Shown here one piece after another: positions 1-7,697 of a stretch of DNA of 64,000 nucleotides. The notes under the pieces were generated by a model. It was not told the DNA's origin. It made no database searches and saw nothing but the letters and a program-made list of their open reading frames with translations. The position numbers and the translations under genes are program-made. Position 1 is the stretch's first letter, and each line of letters opens with the position of its first letter. The DNA comes from Roseiarcus sp963798015 (GTDB lineage: Bacteria; Pseudomonadota; Alphaproteobacteria; Rhizobiales; Beijerinckiaceae): contig CAWCSA010000023.1 of NCBI GenBank assembly GCA_963798015.1, forward strand, positions 372,001 through 436,000. Reading direction: 5' to 3'.

Positions 1-1
1 G

Positions 2-565
2 GGGCAGGGGCCCTCGACCCAGGCGATCGGCGTCATTCCGGGCAAGATTATCACCGACCGTGTTCCGGTTACGTTGCCGTTCAGACATGGCGAGCGCGGC
101 GTCGATCTCGCCCAGGACGTGGTCAAGGTTTCGGTGGTCGCTCGCCACGGCATCAACGACAACCACGCGACCGCCTTCGTCAAAGGCTTTGGCATGAAGC
201 GCGGGGCGATCGCTTCGTCCGTCGGCCACGACAGCCACAATCTCTGCGTGGTCGGCGCCGACGAAGTCGACATGGCGGTCGCGATCAACCGCTTGCGCGA
301 GACCGAGGGCGGGTTTGCGGTCGCGCGCGACGGCAAGGTGATCGCCGAACTGCCGCTACCGGTGGCGGGCCTCATGAGCCTGAAAAGCTTCGAGGACGTG
401 CGCGAGGCGCTGATCCCGCTGCGCGCCGCGGCCAAGGGCCTGGGGGTGACGCTTTCCGAGCCGTTTTTGCAGGTCGCGTTCCTGCCGCTGCCGGTGATCC
501 CGCACCTCAAGATCACCGACATGGGGCTTGTGGACGTCGACAGGTTCGAATTCGTGCGGGATTGA
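2..565 (+). CDS. ade: Adenine deaminase, C-terminal part (5' end outside window)
   Basis: The reading frame is open from base 2, so the gene enters from the left and about 188 residues remain. The opening residues (GPSTQAIGVIPGKIITD) and the block with GINDNHATAFVKGFG, then IASSVGHDSHN, match the C-terminal part of adenine deaminases, which convert adenine to hypoxanthine in purine salvage. The catalytic metal site lies mostly upstream and is not visible. The protein ends in MGLVDVDRFEFVRD. A closely related version of this ending (MGLVDVDKVAFVRD) occurs again at 1352-1396, beyond a toxin-antitoxin pair, which suggests the gene end was exchanged or duplicated. Family assignment is firm; the exact substrate is inferred. 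Confidence 0.88.
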   Translation, partial: GQGPSTQAIGVIPGKIITDRVPVTLPFRHGERGVDLAQDVVKVSVVARHGINDNHATAFVKGFGMKRGAIASSVGHDSHNLCVVGADEVDMAVAINRLRETEGGFAVARDGKVIAELPLPVAGLMSLKSFEDVREALIPLRAAAKGLGVTLSEPFLQVAFLPLPVIPHLKITDMGLVDVDRFEFVRD

Positions 566-714
566 CGACAGCGCTGGCTTCTAGTGGGGGCTGTTAACTG
601 GAAGGATCTGCCCTCCCTTTTGGAACACCAGTTGGAGCCATGATCGTCGCCCGTCGCAGCACGTGGGCGCGCGAGGCGACTTGTAAACCGTCGGTAGACA
701 CCGTACATGGCGGA

Positions 715-993
715 ATGATCAAGCGGTTTCGTCACAAGGAACTCGGGGCCTTGTTTCGAACCGGCAGCACGAAAGGCGTCAGTGCCCATCTTGCCCCGAA
801 ACTGCAGCGAGGATTGTTGCGTTTGAAGGACGGTCCTCTCCCCGAGGCGATGGACTTGCCCGGTTTTCGGCTCCATCCGCTGAAGGGGGATCGCGAAGGG
901 GCGTGGTCAATCTGGATAACCGGCAACTATCGTCTGACTTTTGAGATTGACGGCGAGGACGCGACCGACGTGGATCTCGAGGACTACCACTAG
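715..993 (+). CDS. higB: HigB/RelE-type toxin of a type II toxin-antitoxin system
   Basis: A 92-residue protein starting MIKRFRHKELGALFRTGS, with the HigB pattern LPGFRLHPLKGDREGAWSIWITGNYRLTFEI and the ending DVDLEDYH. HigB toxins are ribosome-dependent mRNA interferases of the RelE fold. I chose the ATG at 715 because homologues begin with MIKxFRHK; an ATG at 640 would add 25 residues without family resemblance. The antitoxin follows 18 bp downstream, giving the toxin-first order typical of higBA. The pair sits between two versions of the ade 3' end, a sign of insertion at that site. Activity is inferred from family only. Confidence 0.9.
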   Translation: MIKRFRHKELGALFRTGSTKGVSAHLAPKLQRGLLRLKDGPLPEAMDLPGFRLHPLKGDREGAWSIWITGNYRLTFEIDGEDATDVDLEDYH

Positions 994-1011
994 AGAAATC
1001 GGTCATCGGTC

Positions 1012-1311
1012 ATGGAAATGTTCAACCCGCCGCACCCTGGCGAAATCCTTCGCGAGGAATGCCTTAAGCCTCTCTGCTTGACCGTAACAGCGGCGGCCAA
1101 GGGCCTCGGCATTTCTCGCGGGTCGCTCTCGGAACTCTTAAACGGCCACAATGGCGTTTCCCCTGAGATGGCGATTCGTCTCGAGAAGGCGGGATGGGGC
1201 TCCGCCAATTCTTGGCTCCGCAATCAATTGTCCTACGATCTCTGGAATGCACGTCGACGCGCAAAGGCCATCAAGGTCAAACCTTTTCCGGCGCCGGGAG
1301 CAGCTAATTAG
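1012..1311 (+). CDS. higA: HigA-family antitoxin, XRE-type helix-turn-helix
   Basis: A 99-residue protein opening MEMFNPPHPGEILREECLKPL, the hallmark of HigA antitoxins. A helix-turn-helix follows (AAKGLGISRGSLSELLNG, residues about 29-46), then the family stretch PEMAIRLEKAGWGSANSWLRNQ. It should neutralise the HigB protein encoded just upstream and repress the shared promoter. A second ATG two codons later is an alternative start. No separate promoter is evident in the 18 bp gap, so the two genes are probably co-transcribed. Confidence 0.9.
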   Translation: MEMFNPPHPGEILREECLKPLCLTVTAAAKGLGISRGSLSELLNGHNGVSPEMAIRLEKAGWGSANSWLRNQLSYDLWNARRRAKAIKVKPFPAPGAAN

Positions 1312-1351
1312 GCAAAAACGGACAATCGGCATCTTGCCGCCCCGCGCGACC

Positions 1352-1396
1352 ATGGGCCTGGTCGACGTCGACAAAGTCGCCTTCGTGCGCGACTAG
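1352..1396 (+). pseudogene. Remnant of an ade 3' end (14 codons plus stop)
   Basis: This frame reads MGLVDVDKVAFVRD-stop, against MGLVDVDRFEFVRD-stop at the end of ade (about 521-565): 11 of 14 residues agree. The nucleotide differences are mostly at third positions, so this is a diverged homologue and not a recent exact duplicate. Upstream of the Met the two copies no longer match. The simplest reading is that higBA was inserted at the ade terminus, bringing or leaving a second ade tail. No start signal or ribosome binding site is associated. Confidence 0.6.
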
Positions 1397-1411
1397 CCGC
1401 AGCCCGGTGCG

Positions 1412-1843
1412 TCAGATGCGATGCGCATGCCCAAAGGCGTGCGCATGCCCGCCGGCGTTAGCGGTCCTCGTCGTAGCATTCCTCACATGACTCTCGGGGC
1501 GTGCCGCGTGGGCGCCCGTTTCAACCACCCTTCCGGAGCTGGCCATTGGTAGGCCGTGCAGCGCCGAGGCGCTGGACCCGCCTGCGCATCCGAGGGTTCC
1601 GCTGCCGCCGCCGCTCCCGCTCGGCGTCGCTGCTGTTGACGTCGCGACGTGAACGCCGCCGCCGCCGCTCCCTGCCGTGTGCACCCCGGCGGGATGGCTT
1701 GACGTCCCGCAAGCCGCCAGCGCCGGGTCCGGGGCGACGAGCGTCAAGACGGCGATAAGCGGAGCGCCGGCCAAAATCGCAACGGACAGACCGACGCTAC
1801 GTGTATGAAACGCGGGTTCGCCGCGCTTGAGCTTCGCTTGCAT
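1412..1843 (-). CDS. Secreted Gly/Ser/Thr/Ala-rich protein with His-rich tail
   Basis: A 143-residue protein I do not recognise. Residues about 15-43 form a classical signal peptide (hydrophobic VAILAGAPLIAVLTLVA, cleavage likely after ALA before ACGTSS). The mature part is low-complexity Gly, Ser, Thr and Ala and ends in GGHAHAFGHAHRI, a His-rich tail that could bind metal. Two Cys (in ACGTSS and LGCAGG) could form a disulfide. The start is well supported: GGAGG stands 6 bp before the ATG. It is transcribed convergently with higBA and alone. Confidence 0.6.
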   Translation of the reverse strand: MQAKLKRGEPAFHTRSVGLSVAILAGAPLIAVLTLVAPDPALAACGTSSHPAGVHTAGSGGGGVHVATSTAATPSGSGGGSGTLGCAGGSSASALHGLPMASSGRVVETGAHAARPESHVRNATTRTANAGGHAHAFGHAHRI

Positions 1844-2025
1844 GGGTAACCTCCTGCAATCGCTCCAATGCGCAATTCTTAAGCGCTGTGAGAAAAGCTA
1901 GGCTTGGGCAACCGGGGCGTCAAGCCGCGCGCAACTCACGACTTCGCGACGGGCTCCGCAAACCGCGCAAGGCCAAGCCGGACTTTTAGCCAGCTCCGCC
2001 GACCGCGCGGAGCGGAGCGCAAACG

Positions 2026-2403
2026 TCATGCCGCGCGTCGGCTGGCGGCCGCAAAAACCACCGCCAACGCCAGCCAGGATAGGATCATGGTCGTGCCGCC
2101 GATCGGCGCGGCGAACGGAAAAATGCGCTCGCCGGTGAAGACGTGCATTGCGAGCTCGGCGGAAAACAGGATCGCGCCGGCCTCCATCACGAAGCCGACA
2201 ACAAGAAGCGCACGGGCCGAGGCGGTCGCGATTCGAGCGTGCGCGGCGATCGCAAGCGCTGCGACTGCGTGCAGCAGGAGAAACAGCGCGGCCCGCTGTG
2301 CGAGTTCGCCGCCGTTCGCGTGGACGCCCGCGGCCGCCAGCGCGACGCCAGCCGCGCCCATCAGCGCCGCGACGCCAGCGAGAATGAAGGGCGAGCGGGT
2401 CAT
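2026..2403 (-). CDS. DUF423 family small membrane protein
   Basis: About 125 residues with four predicted membrane segments: near the N-terminus (FILAGVAALMGAAGVALAA), LFLLLHAVAALAIAAHA, ALLVVGFVMEAGAILFSAEL and a C-terminal PIGGTTMILSWLALAVVFAA. The PIGG motif in the last segment and the overall size are typical of DUF423 (YgdD-like) proteins, whose function is unknown. The ATG at 2403 is preferred because GGAG lies six bases before it; an ATG four codons upstream at 2415 lacks such a site. It is a single gene, divergent from the GNAT gene that follows. Confidence 0.75.
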   Translation of the reverse strand: MTRSPFILAGVAALMGAAGVALAAAGVHANGGELAQRAALFLLLHAVAALAIAAHARIATASARALLVVGFVMEAGAILFSAELAMHVFTGERIFPFAAPIGGTTMILSWLALAVVFAAASRRAA

Positions 2404-2540
2404 CTCTGGCTCCATCGCCGACGAGGTCGGTCGGCGCGGGCAAAGCAGTCCCTCGGACCCATGTTGTCAAGACGGTTCGAACAATCAATTCTGCTGATTG
2501 CGCGCGTGTCGCGAATCGGGACGAGCGGGGAGAGCAGCAA

Positions 2541-2993
2541 TTGCCGGACTTCAGAGTGCGCGCCCTTGAGCGAACGGATCACGCGCGATGGGAGCCGCTG
2601 TGGCGCGCCTATCTTGTTTTTTATCGCGCGCAATGGAGCGATGAGGTCGCCAACGCCACCTTCGCCCGCATCTTTGATCCGCTCGAGCCGGTGCATGGGC
2701 TGGTCGCTGAGCGCGGCGATGAGCTGATTGGTCTTACCCACTATTTGTTTCAGCGCAGCACGTGGCTGATCAATTCGCAGTGCTATCTGCAGGACCTTTA
2801 TGTCAGCGAGGCGGTCAGGGGCGGCGGCGTTGGTCGGGCGCTGATCGCAGCGGTCGTGGACGCCGCCAAGGAAGCGGGCGCGGCGCGCGTGTATTGGAAC
2901 ACGCACGAAACCAACGCCGTCGCGCGCAAGCTTTACGACGCGGTCGCCGTGCGCTCAGGCTTTATTCAGTATCGCATCGATCCTCCGGGCTGA
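2541..2993 (+). CDS. GNAT family N-acetyltransferase
   Basis: A 150-residue GNAT protein. The acetyl-CoA pyrophosphate-binding signature is visible as VRGGGVGRALI (residues about 91-101) after the beta-4 strand LQDLYVSEA, and the C-terminal part VYWNTHETNAVARKLYDAV is typical of the family. The substrate cannot be told. Translation starts at TTG, supported by GGGGAGAG about 6 bp upstream; no in-frame ATG would keep the N-terminal ARWEPLW region. It stands alone, about 110 bp before the next gene on the same strand. Confidence 0.82.
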   Translation: MPDFRVRALERTDHARWEPLWRAYLVFYRAQWSDEVANATFARIFDPLEPVHGLVAERGDELIGLTHYLFQRSTWLINSQCYLQDLYVSEAVRGGGVGRALIAAVVDAAKEAGAARVYWNTHETNAVARKLYDAVAVRSGFIQYRIDPPG

Positions 2994-3099
2994 CTCGCGG
3001 CGCCAGACTTGCCGCTGCCCCTAACTTGCCCCATGGTGTGCGGCCCGGAAGCCTTGTGTTCGGGCGTTACGGTCGGGCGTCGACCGGCAGGGGTTCCGG

Positions 3100-3465
3100 A
3101 TGGTCTCACGACGTCTCGCCAAACGATCGCTCGCGATCGCGAAGGCCAATGCGCAGGCCGGCGCGGATGCGGCGTTGACCATAGCCGCTCGTACCCAGAG
3201 TCTGCTCGGGCCTGGCCGGCAATCCGATAAAACACGCGAAGCGCGCCTCATGGTGCAGGAGAAGATCGACGCCACAATCGAAGGCGCCTTCGCGGCCCAG
3301 ATGGCCTGGAGCTCGTTCTTCATCAAGGCCGCGTTCGGCGGCGTGCGCACGCCAAACGACGTTTCCGCAGGTCTGACTGCGATTGCTGAAGCCGCCGCCG
3401 CGCCAGCTCGGCGCACAGTGCGCGCCAACGCGCGCCGCCTGACCGGGGTCAAGGCGTCGCCTTGA
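3100..3465 (+). CDS. Hypothetical protein, helical, phasin-like in character
   Basis: A 121-residue protein of unknown function. It is Ala-rich and predicted almost wholly helical, without signal peptide or membrane segment. The stretch MVQEKIDATIEGAFAAQMAW resembles small alphaproteobacterial proteins of the phasin type, but I cannot assign it firmly. AGGGG lies about 6-7 bp before the ATG. The stop codon is one base from the start of the DedA gene, so the two are probably co-transcribed and translationally coupled. Confidence 0.6.
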   Translation: MVSRRLAKRSLAIAKANAQAGADAALTIAARTQSLLGPGRQSDKTREARLMVQEKIDATIEGAFAAQMAWSSFFIKAAFGGVRTPNDVSAGLTAIAEAAAAPARRTVRANARRLTGVKASP

Positions 3466-3466
3466 T

Positions 3467-4111
3467 ATGGAACTCGTTCCGCATCTCCAGCATGTCGTCG
3501 CGACTTATGGCTATCTCGCGGTCTTCGTGATCGTCGCGTTGGAGAGCGCCGGGATTCCGATGCCCGGCGAGACGGTTCTGGTGACAGCCGCGATCTTTGC
3601 GGCTTCGGGCACGCTGAAGATCTATTGGGTGATCGGAGCGGCGGCCGCGGGCGCGATCATCGGCGACAATTGCGGCTATTGGATTGGCCGGGAGCTCGGC
3701 TTTCCGCTCATCTATCGTTTTGGCCACTATATCCAACTCGACGAGAAGCGGCTCAAAGTCGGGCAATATCTATTTCTCAAGCACGGTGGGAAGATCATCT
3801 TTTTCGGCCGCTTCGTCGCCGTGCTGCGCGCCTTTGCGGCGTTCCTCGCCGGCGTCAATCGCTACAATTGGGAAGAGTTTTTTCTTTACAATGCCGCGGG
3901 CGGAATCGTCTGGGCCACGATCTTTGGCGTGGGCGGCTACCTGCTCGGCCGCGCTTTCGAGCATTACGCCCGGCCCGTTGGGATGGCCGCGCTTATCATC
4001 GCCGTGATCTGCGCGGTCTTCGCCGCCCGCTTCATCCGCTCTCACGAGCAGGCGCTGGAGGACGACGCCGAGCGGGCGCTTCCAGGTCCGCTCAGGCCAC
4101 CGAAGGCTTAG
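3467..4111 (+). CDS. DedA family inner-membrane protein
   Basis: A 214-residue DedA (SNARE-associated/VTT domain) protein. Diagnostic features are the ESAGIPMPGETVL segment near residue 25, the GDNCGYWIGRELG motif near 66-80, and FGRFVAVLRAFAAFLAGVNRY near 114-134, with about five membrane segments. DedA proteins act in the inner membrane; members have been linked to undecaprenyl-phosphate or phospholipid flipping and to proton-motive-force homeostasis, but the substrate of this one is inferred. It starts one base after the upstream stop codon. The C-terminus is a charged cytoplasmic tail (about residues 190-214). Confidence 0.88.
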   Translation: MELVPHLQHVVATYGYLAVFVIVALESAGIPMPGETVLVTAAIFAASGTLKIYWVIGAAAAGAIIGDNCGYWIGRELGFPLIYRFGHYIQLDEKRLKVGQYLFLKHGGKIIFFGRFVAVLRAFAAFLAGVNRYNWEEFFLYNAAGGIVWATIFGVGGYLLGRAFEHYARPVGMAALIIAVICAVFAARFIRSHEQALEDDAERALPGPLRPPKA

Positions 4112-4175
4112 GCCGCCGCACTATTGACGCCTCGAGCGCTCAATGAGGTTGCGGAAGTCAACCCAAGGAGCGGAG

Positions 4176-5423
4176 ATGCCGGCCAGCTTGATCGCGGCAA
4201 TTCCAGCATTGCCAGCCCTGTTGCTGGGCTTCTGGCTCATGCAGACGGGCAATACGTTTCAAGGCACGATTCTCAGCATCCGCGGCGAAATCGAGGGCTT
4301 CACCCTGGCTCAAATCGGCGCGGTCGGGGCGGGCTTCTGGGTCGGCGTCATCATCGGATCGTTACGTGCCGCGGGAGTGATAAGGCGGGTTGGCCACATT
4401 CGAACCTTCGCGGCCTTTGGAGCAATCGCCGCCACTGCGCCACTCGTGCACCTTCTTGTGGTGGATCCGTTCGTGTGGATGGCGGCGCGGGCGCTGACCG
4501 GGTTCTGTTTCGCCGGTATGTTCATTGTCGTCGAGAGCTGGCTGAACGCCGGCGCGAGCTCCGAAAACAGGGGACGGATTCTAAGCATCTACGGCATGAC
4601 GGGATTGCTGGCCGGCATATGTGGCCAGCTTCTCCTTCCGGCGACGGATCCAGCGGGCTTCACGGCGTTCTGTATCATCGCTTGTATAATTTCGCTTGCG
4701 CTTGTGCCGATCGCTTTGACCCAAGGCGCGGCGCCCCCGCCTCCGGGCGAAGGCAGCCATGTCGGTCTGCGCAGGCTCTACCGGGACTCGCCTCTAGGGG
4801 TCGTGGCCGGATTCCTGAGTGGCGTGACCACCGGCGCCTTTTTCACGCTCGGGCCCATTTTCGCCGAGGGGCGGGGTCTAAGCATCGGTGAGATCGCGGT
4901 CTTCATGGCGAGTGGGACGGTCGGCGGATTTGTCGCGGCCTGGCCACTAGGTTTGCTCTCGGATCGCTACGACCGGCGCCTGGTGATCATCGGCGCGGCC
5001 GCCGCGGCGGCTGCGAGTCTCATCGCTATGCTCGCGCTCGTGCCCGGCGACGCTTATCCGTGGCTCCTCTATCTTTGCGTTGCTCTGTTCGGCGGTATGA
5101 TCATTCCGACCTATAGTTTGGCGCTCGCTCATTTGAGCGACGCGGTTGAGCAACAGGAGATGGTGGCCGCCTCAGGCGGTCTTCTGCTGGCGCACGGCGC
5201 TGGCGCCGCGGCCGGCCCTTTGATCGCGGGCTTCGCAATGTCGGCCACGCCGCGAGGCCTGTCTTACACGCTCGTCGCGGCGCAGGGCCTCATCGTCCTT
5301 TTCGGAGTTTGGCGGCTCATATCGGGAGCGAAAGTTTCCACCACACACAAGAACGCCTTCAGGGTGGAGCCTCCGGTCCCGGTCGGGACCGAGTTCGCCG
5401 CCGCCCATTCGACGCACGTGTAG
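4176..5423 (+). CDS. Major facilitator superfamily transporter (YcaD-like)
   Basis: A 415-residue carrier with about 12 membrane segments. An ESWLNAGASSENRGRIL loop near residues 118-134 is typical of the YcaD-like MFS subgroup, and the second half has PLGLLSDRYDRR, the conserved MFS loop motif. The substrate is unknown. I place the start at the ATG at 4176, which has AAGGAG just upstream; an upstream ATG at 4143 would add 11 residues with no ribosome site. The gene is single: the next gene is on the other strand after a 203 bp AT-richer gap in which I see nothing coding. Confidence 0.82.
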   Translation: MPASLIAAIPALPALLLGFWLMQTGNTFQGTILSIRGEIEGFTLAQIGAVGAGFWVGVIIGSLRAAGVIRRVGHIRTFAAFGAIAATAPLVHLLVVDPFVWMAARALTGFCFAGMFIVVESWLNAGASSENRGRILSIYGMTGLLAGICGQLLLPATDPAGFTAFCIIACIISLALVPIALTQGAAPPPPGEGSHVGLRRLYRDSPLGVVAGFLSGVTTGAFFTLGPIFAEGRGLSIGEIAVFMASGTVGGFVAAWPLGLLSDRYDRRLVIIGAAAAAAASLIAMLALVPGDAYPWLLYLCVALFGGMIIPTYSLALAHLSDAVEQQEMVAASGGLLLAHGAGAAAGPLIAGFAMSATPRGLSYTLVAAQGLIVLFGVWRLISGAKVSTTHKNAFRVEPPVPVGTEFAAAHSTHV

Positions 5424-5626
5424 GCCGGGCTTGGAGCGTTCGGGGGGAACGATGGCGCGCCTCCCTTAGTTTCATTTTACTTTCGCGCCCGCATATTTTT
5501 CAGTGACTTACGACCCCGTTTAGTTTCGCCCTCGGCTCGGGGGCGTTCAGCCACGGCAAAGAGGCGTAATAACATACACAATATGCTATAATAACAAAGC
5601 AGCGGCGACGCCGTCCAGCAGCAAAT

Positions 5627-6652
5627 CTACGCGGCCAACAGGCGCTCGACCGGTCCGATCCAAAGCCTCAGCTGCTCCGAACGCCGCAGAAAATCGACGC
5701 TGACCGTACGATCGATCTTGTCGGCGTCGAGCGCGCGCACGAGGTCGCTGACGCTCGTCACCGGCTTACCGTCGAGGGCGATGACCAAGTCGCCGGTCAA
5801 CAGCCCCGCCTGCGCGGCCGGCCCCGCCTGATCGACAGAGAGAAGCCGCGCGCCGGTGGTCTGTTGGAGGTCAAGTCTGAGCGCTATGCGGCGTGGAATC
5901 GCGATCGTCGCGGCGCCGACGCCGATATAGGCCCGCCGCACGCGGCCGTGCCGGGCGATCTCGCCGGCGACGAAACTCGCGGTGTTCGAAGCCACCGCAA
6001 AGCAGATGCCCTGCGCCCCCATGATCACCGCCGTGTTGATGCCGATCACTTCGCCGGCCGAGGACACCAGCGGGCCGCCAGAATTGCCCGGGTTGAGCGG
6101 GGCGTCGGTCTGCACCACGTCCTCGATCATCCGGCCGGTGCGCGATTGCAGCGACCGTCCGAGCGCCGAGACGACGCCTGCGGTCACCGTCGCATCGAAG
6201 CCGAGCGGATTGCCGATCGCGATTGCGATCTGGCCACGCTTGAGCTTGGCGCTGTCGCCCAGTTTCGCTGCCGGCAGCGAGACGTCGGCTTCGACCCTGA
6301 GCAGCGCAAGATCCGTGTCGGGATCGTCGCCGAGCACGCGCGCCTGAAGCTCGCGGCCTTCGAGCGTGGTCAGACTGACCGTCCGCGAGCCTTGGACGAC
6401 ATGGCTGTTGGTGAGCGCGAGGCCGTCCGACGAAATGATGACGCCGGACCCTGAGCCGGCGCTGCGGCCGTTCTTGCGCACGTCGATGCGCACCACGCTC
6501 GGGCCGACGCGGTCGACGACGTCGCTGACGACGCGCGAATAGTCGTCAAGCAGAGCGGCGTCGCTGGGGGACGAGGAAACGCCTGGACCCTGCTCGAGAC
6601 TGTCGGAGTCGAGGGTCCAAACGGGAGAGGGAGATGGGAGGGGATCGATCAT
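5627..6652 (-). CDS. HtrA/DegP-type serine protease with one PDZ domain, no signal peptide
   Basis: A 341-residue S1C protease. The catalytic triad is visible: His84 in TNSHVV, Asp114 in DTDLALL and Ser191 in NPGNSGGPL. One PDZ domain occupies about residues 240-335 (ARLLSVDQAGPAAQAGLLTGD). Unlike typical DegP it has no signal peptide or membrane anchor: the N-terminus is a Pro/Ser-rich stretch before the protease fold. A longer frame to 6772 exists but the added part has no secretion signal either. It is divergent from the glycosyltransferase at 6810. Location is therefore uncertain, possibly cytoplasmic. Confidence 0.88.
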   Translation of the reverse strand: MIDPLPSPSPVWTLDSDSLEQGPGVSSSPSDAALLDDYSRVVSDVVDRVGPSVVRIDVRKNGRSAGSGSGVIISSDGLALTNSHVVQGSRTVSLTTLEGRELQARVLGDDPDTDLALLRVEADVSLPAAKLGDSAKLKRGQIAIAIGNPLGFDATVTAGVVSALGRSLQSRTGRMIEDVVQTDAPLNPGNSGGPLVSSAGEVIGINTAVIMGAQGICFAVASNTASFVAGEIARHGRVRRAYIGVGAATIAIPRRIALRLDLQQTTGARLLSVDQAGPAAQAGLLTGDLVIALDGKPVTSVSDLVRALDADKIDRTVSVDFLRRSEQLRLWIGPVERLLAA

Positions 6653-6809
6653 TGCGGCGATATGGTGACGGGAGCCGGGGCGTGCAAGCTGGCTAAGTTC
6701 CGAGTCCCTGCAGGCTGGCGAGCGACCCGTTGTGCTTGCCAGCTTGAAGCAAATGGCCCAGAGATCGGCCAAATCCTTGGCGCGCCGCGTCGCCAGAACC
6801 GAACTCTAG

Positions 6810-7658
6810 ATGGCGCTAACCGATCCCGCTACTCTGTCCTCCGTACGGCCTTTCGACCCGCCGGCGTCGAGCACGCTCGGATTGAGCGCCGCGGTAATCT
6901 GCCTCAATGAGGCTGACTGTATCGGGAAATGCCTGGAAAGCCTCCGCGACTGCGCGGAGATTGTCGTCGTCGATTCCGGCTCGACAGATGCAACGCCCGC
7001 AATCGTAGACGATTTTGTTCGCCGCGGCTTTCCCGTTCAATTCATTCACCAGCCATGGCTTGGCTATGCACTTCAGAAGCAATTTACGCTCAATCAGACG
7101 AAGGAACCGTGGATCCTAAGCGTCGACGCGGACGAGTGGCTTGACGAGGACTTGCGGGCATCGTTGCGGCGCCTGATGGCGGCCGATGAATCGGTCGCCG
7201 GCTGGAAGGTGCGCCGTTCGCTCACACTCTACGGACAGGCGAAGCCGGTCAGCCGCTGGACCCGGCCCGAGCACATTTTGCGGCTCGTGCGGCGGGGCAG
7301 GGCGCGGTTCGATCCTGCCCTTATCGTGCACGAGGGCCTCGTCGCTGATCACGGCGAGACGCCGGTCGCGCGCGACGGGCTGCTCAGGCACGAGCGCAGC
7401 TTGCCATTGAACGAGCAGATGAAAAAGGAAATCACTTATGCGCGGCTCAAGGCCGAGCAGCGGCTGAAGCAGGGACGGAAGCCGTCGACGCTCAAGCTCG
7501 TGTTCAGTCCGCCGATTTATTTCCTCCGCATCTTCTTCTGGAACCGGTTCTTTCTATCCGGCTGGGCGGGCTTCATCCATGCGGCGACCGGGGCCATGTA
7601 TTCTCTCATGACCGAATCGATCCATCGGCAATTATACCGCGCGCGATCGGAGCGTTGA
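6810..7658 (+). CDS. Family 2 glycosyltransferase, WaaE/KdtX-like (LPS core)
   Basis: A 282-residue GT2 enzyme. The nucleotide-sugar fold shows AVICLNEADCIGKCLESL near residue 28, VVDSGSTDAT near 53-62, and the DXD-like SVDADEWL near 104-111. The WaaE-like stretch QPWLGYALQKQ and the C-terminal membrane-proximal FSPPIYFLRIFFWNRFFLSGWAGF are typical of LPS inner-core glucosyl- or heptosyl-type transferases. The sugar is inferred. It is followed after 39 bp by a second glycosyltransferase, which fits a small lipopolysaccharide operon on the cytoplasmic face of the inner membrane. Confidence 0.85.
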   Translation: MALTDPATLSSVRPFDPPASSTLGLSAAVICLNEADCIGKCLESLRDCAEIVVVDSGSTDATPAIVDDFVRRGFPVQFIHQPWLGYALQKQFTLNQTKEPWILSVDADEWLDEDLRASLRRLMAADESVAGWKVRRSLTLYGQAKPVSRWTRPEHILRLVRRGRARFDPALIVHEGLVADHGETPVARDGLLRHERSLPLNEQMKKEITYARLKAEQRLKQGRKPSTLKLVFSPPIYFLRIFFWNRFFLSGWAGFIHAATGAMYSLMTESIHRQLYRARSER

Positions 7659-7697
7659 CGGGCTCTTGTTCAGGTCGATGCGATCGCGCGAGGCGGG

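Noticed and set aside
681..709. TTGTAA-N17-TACATG as a higBA promoter
   Set aside because: The -10 would lie only 5 bases from the chosen start codon, leaving no room for a leader; match is weak.
640..714. Upstream ATG that would extend HigB by 25 residues
   Set aside because: Although GGAG stands before it, the added part has no likeness to HigB; the MIKxFRHK start at 715 fits the family.
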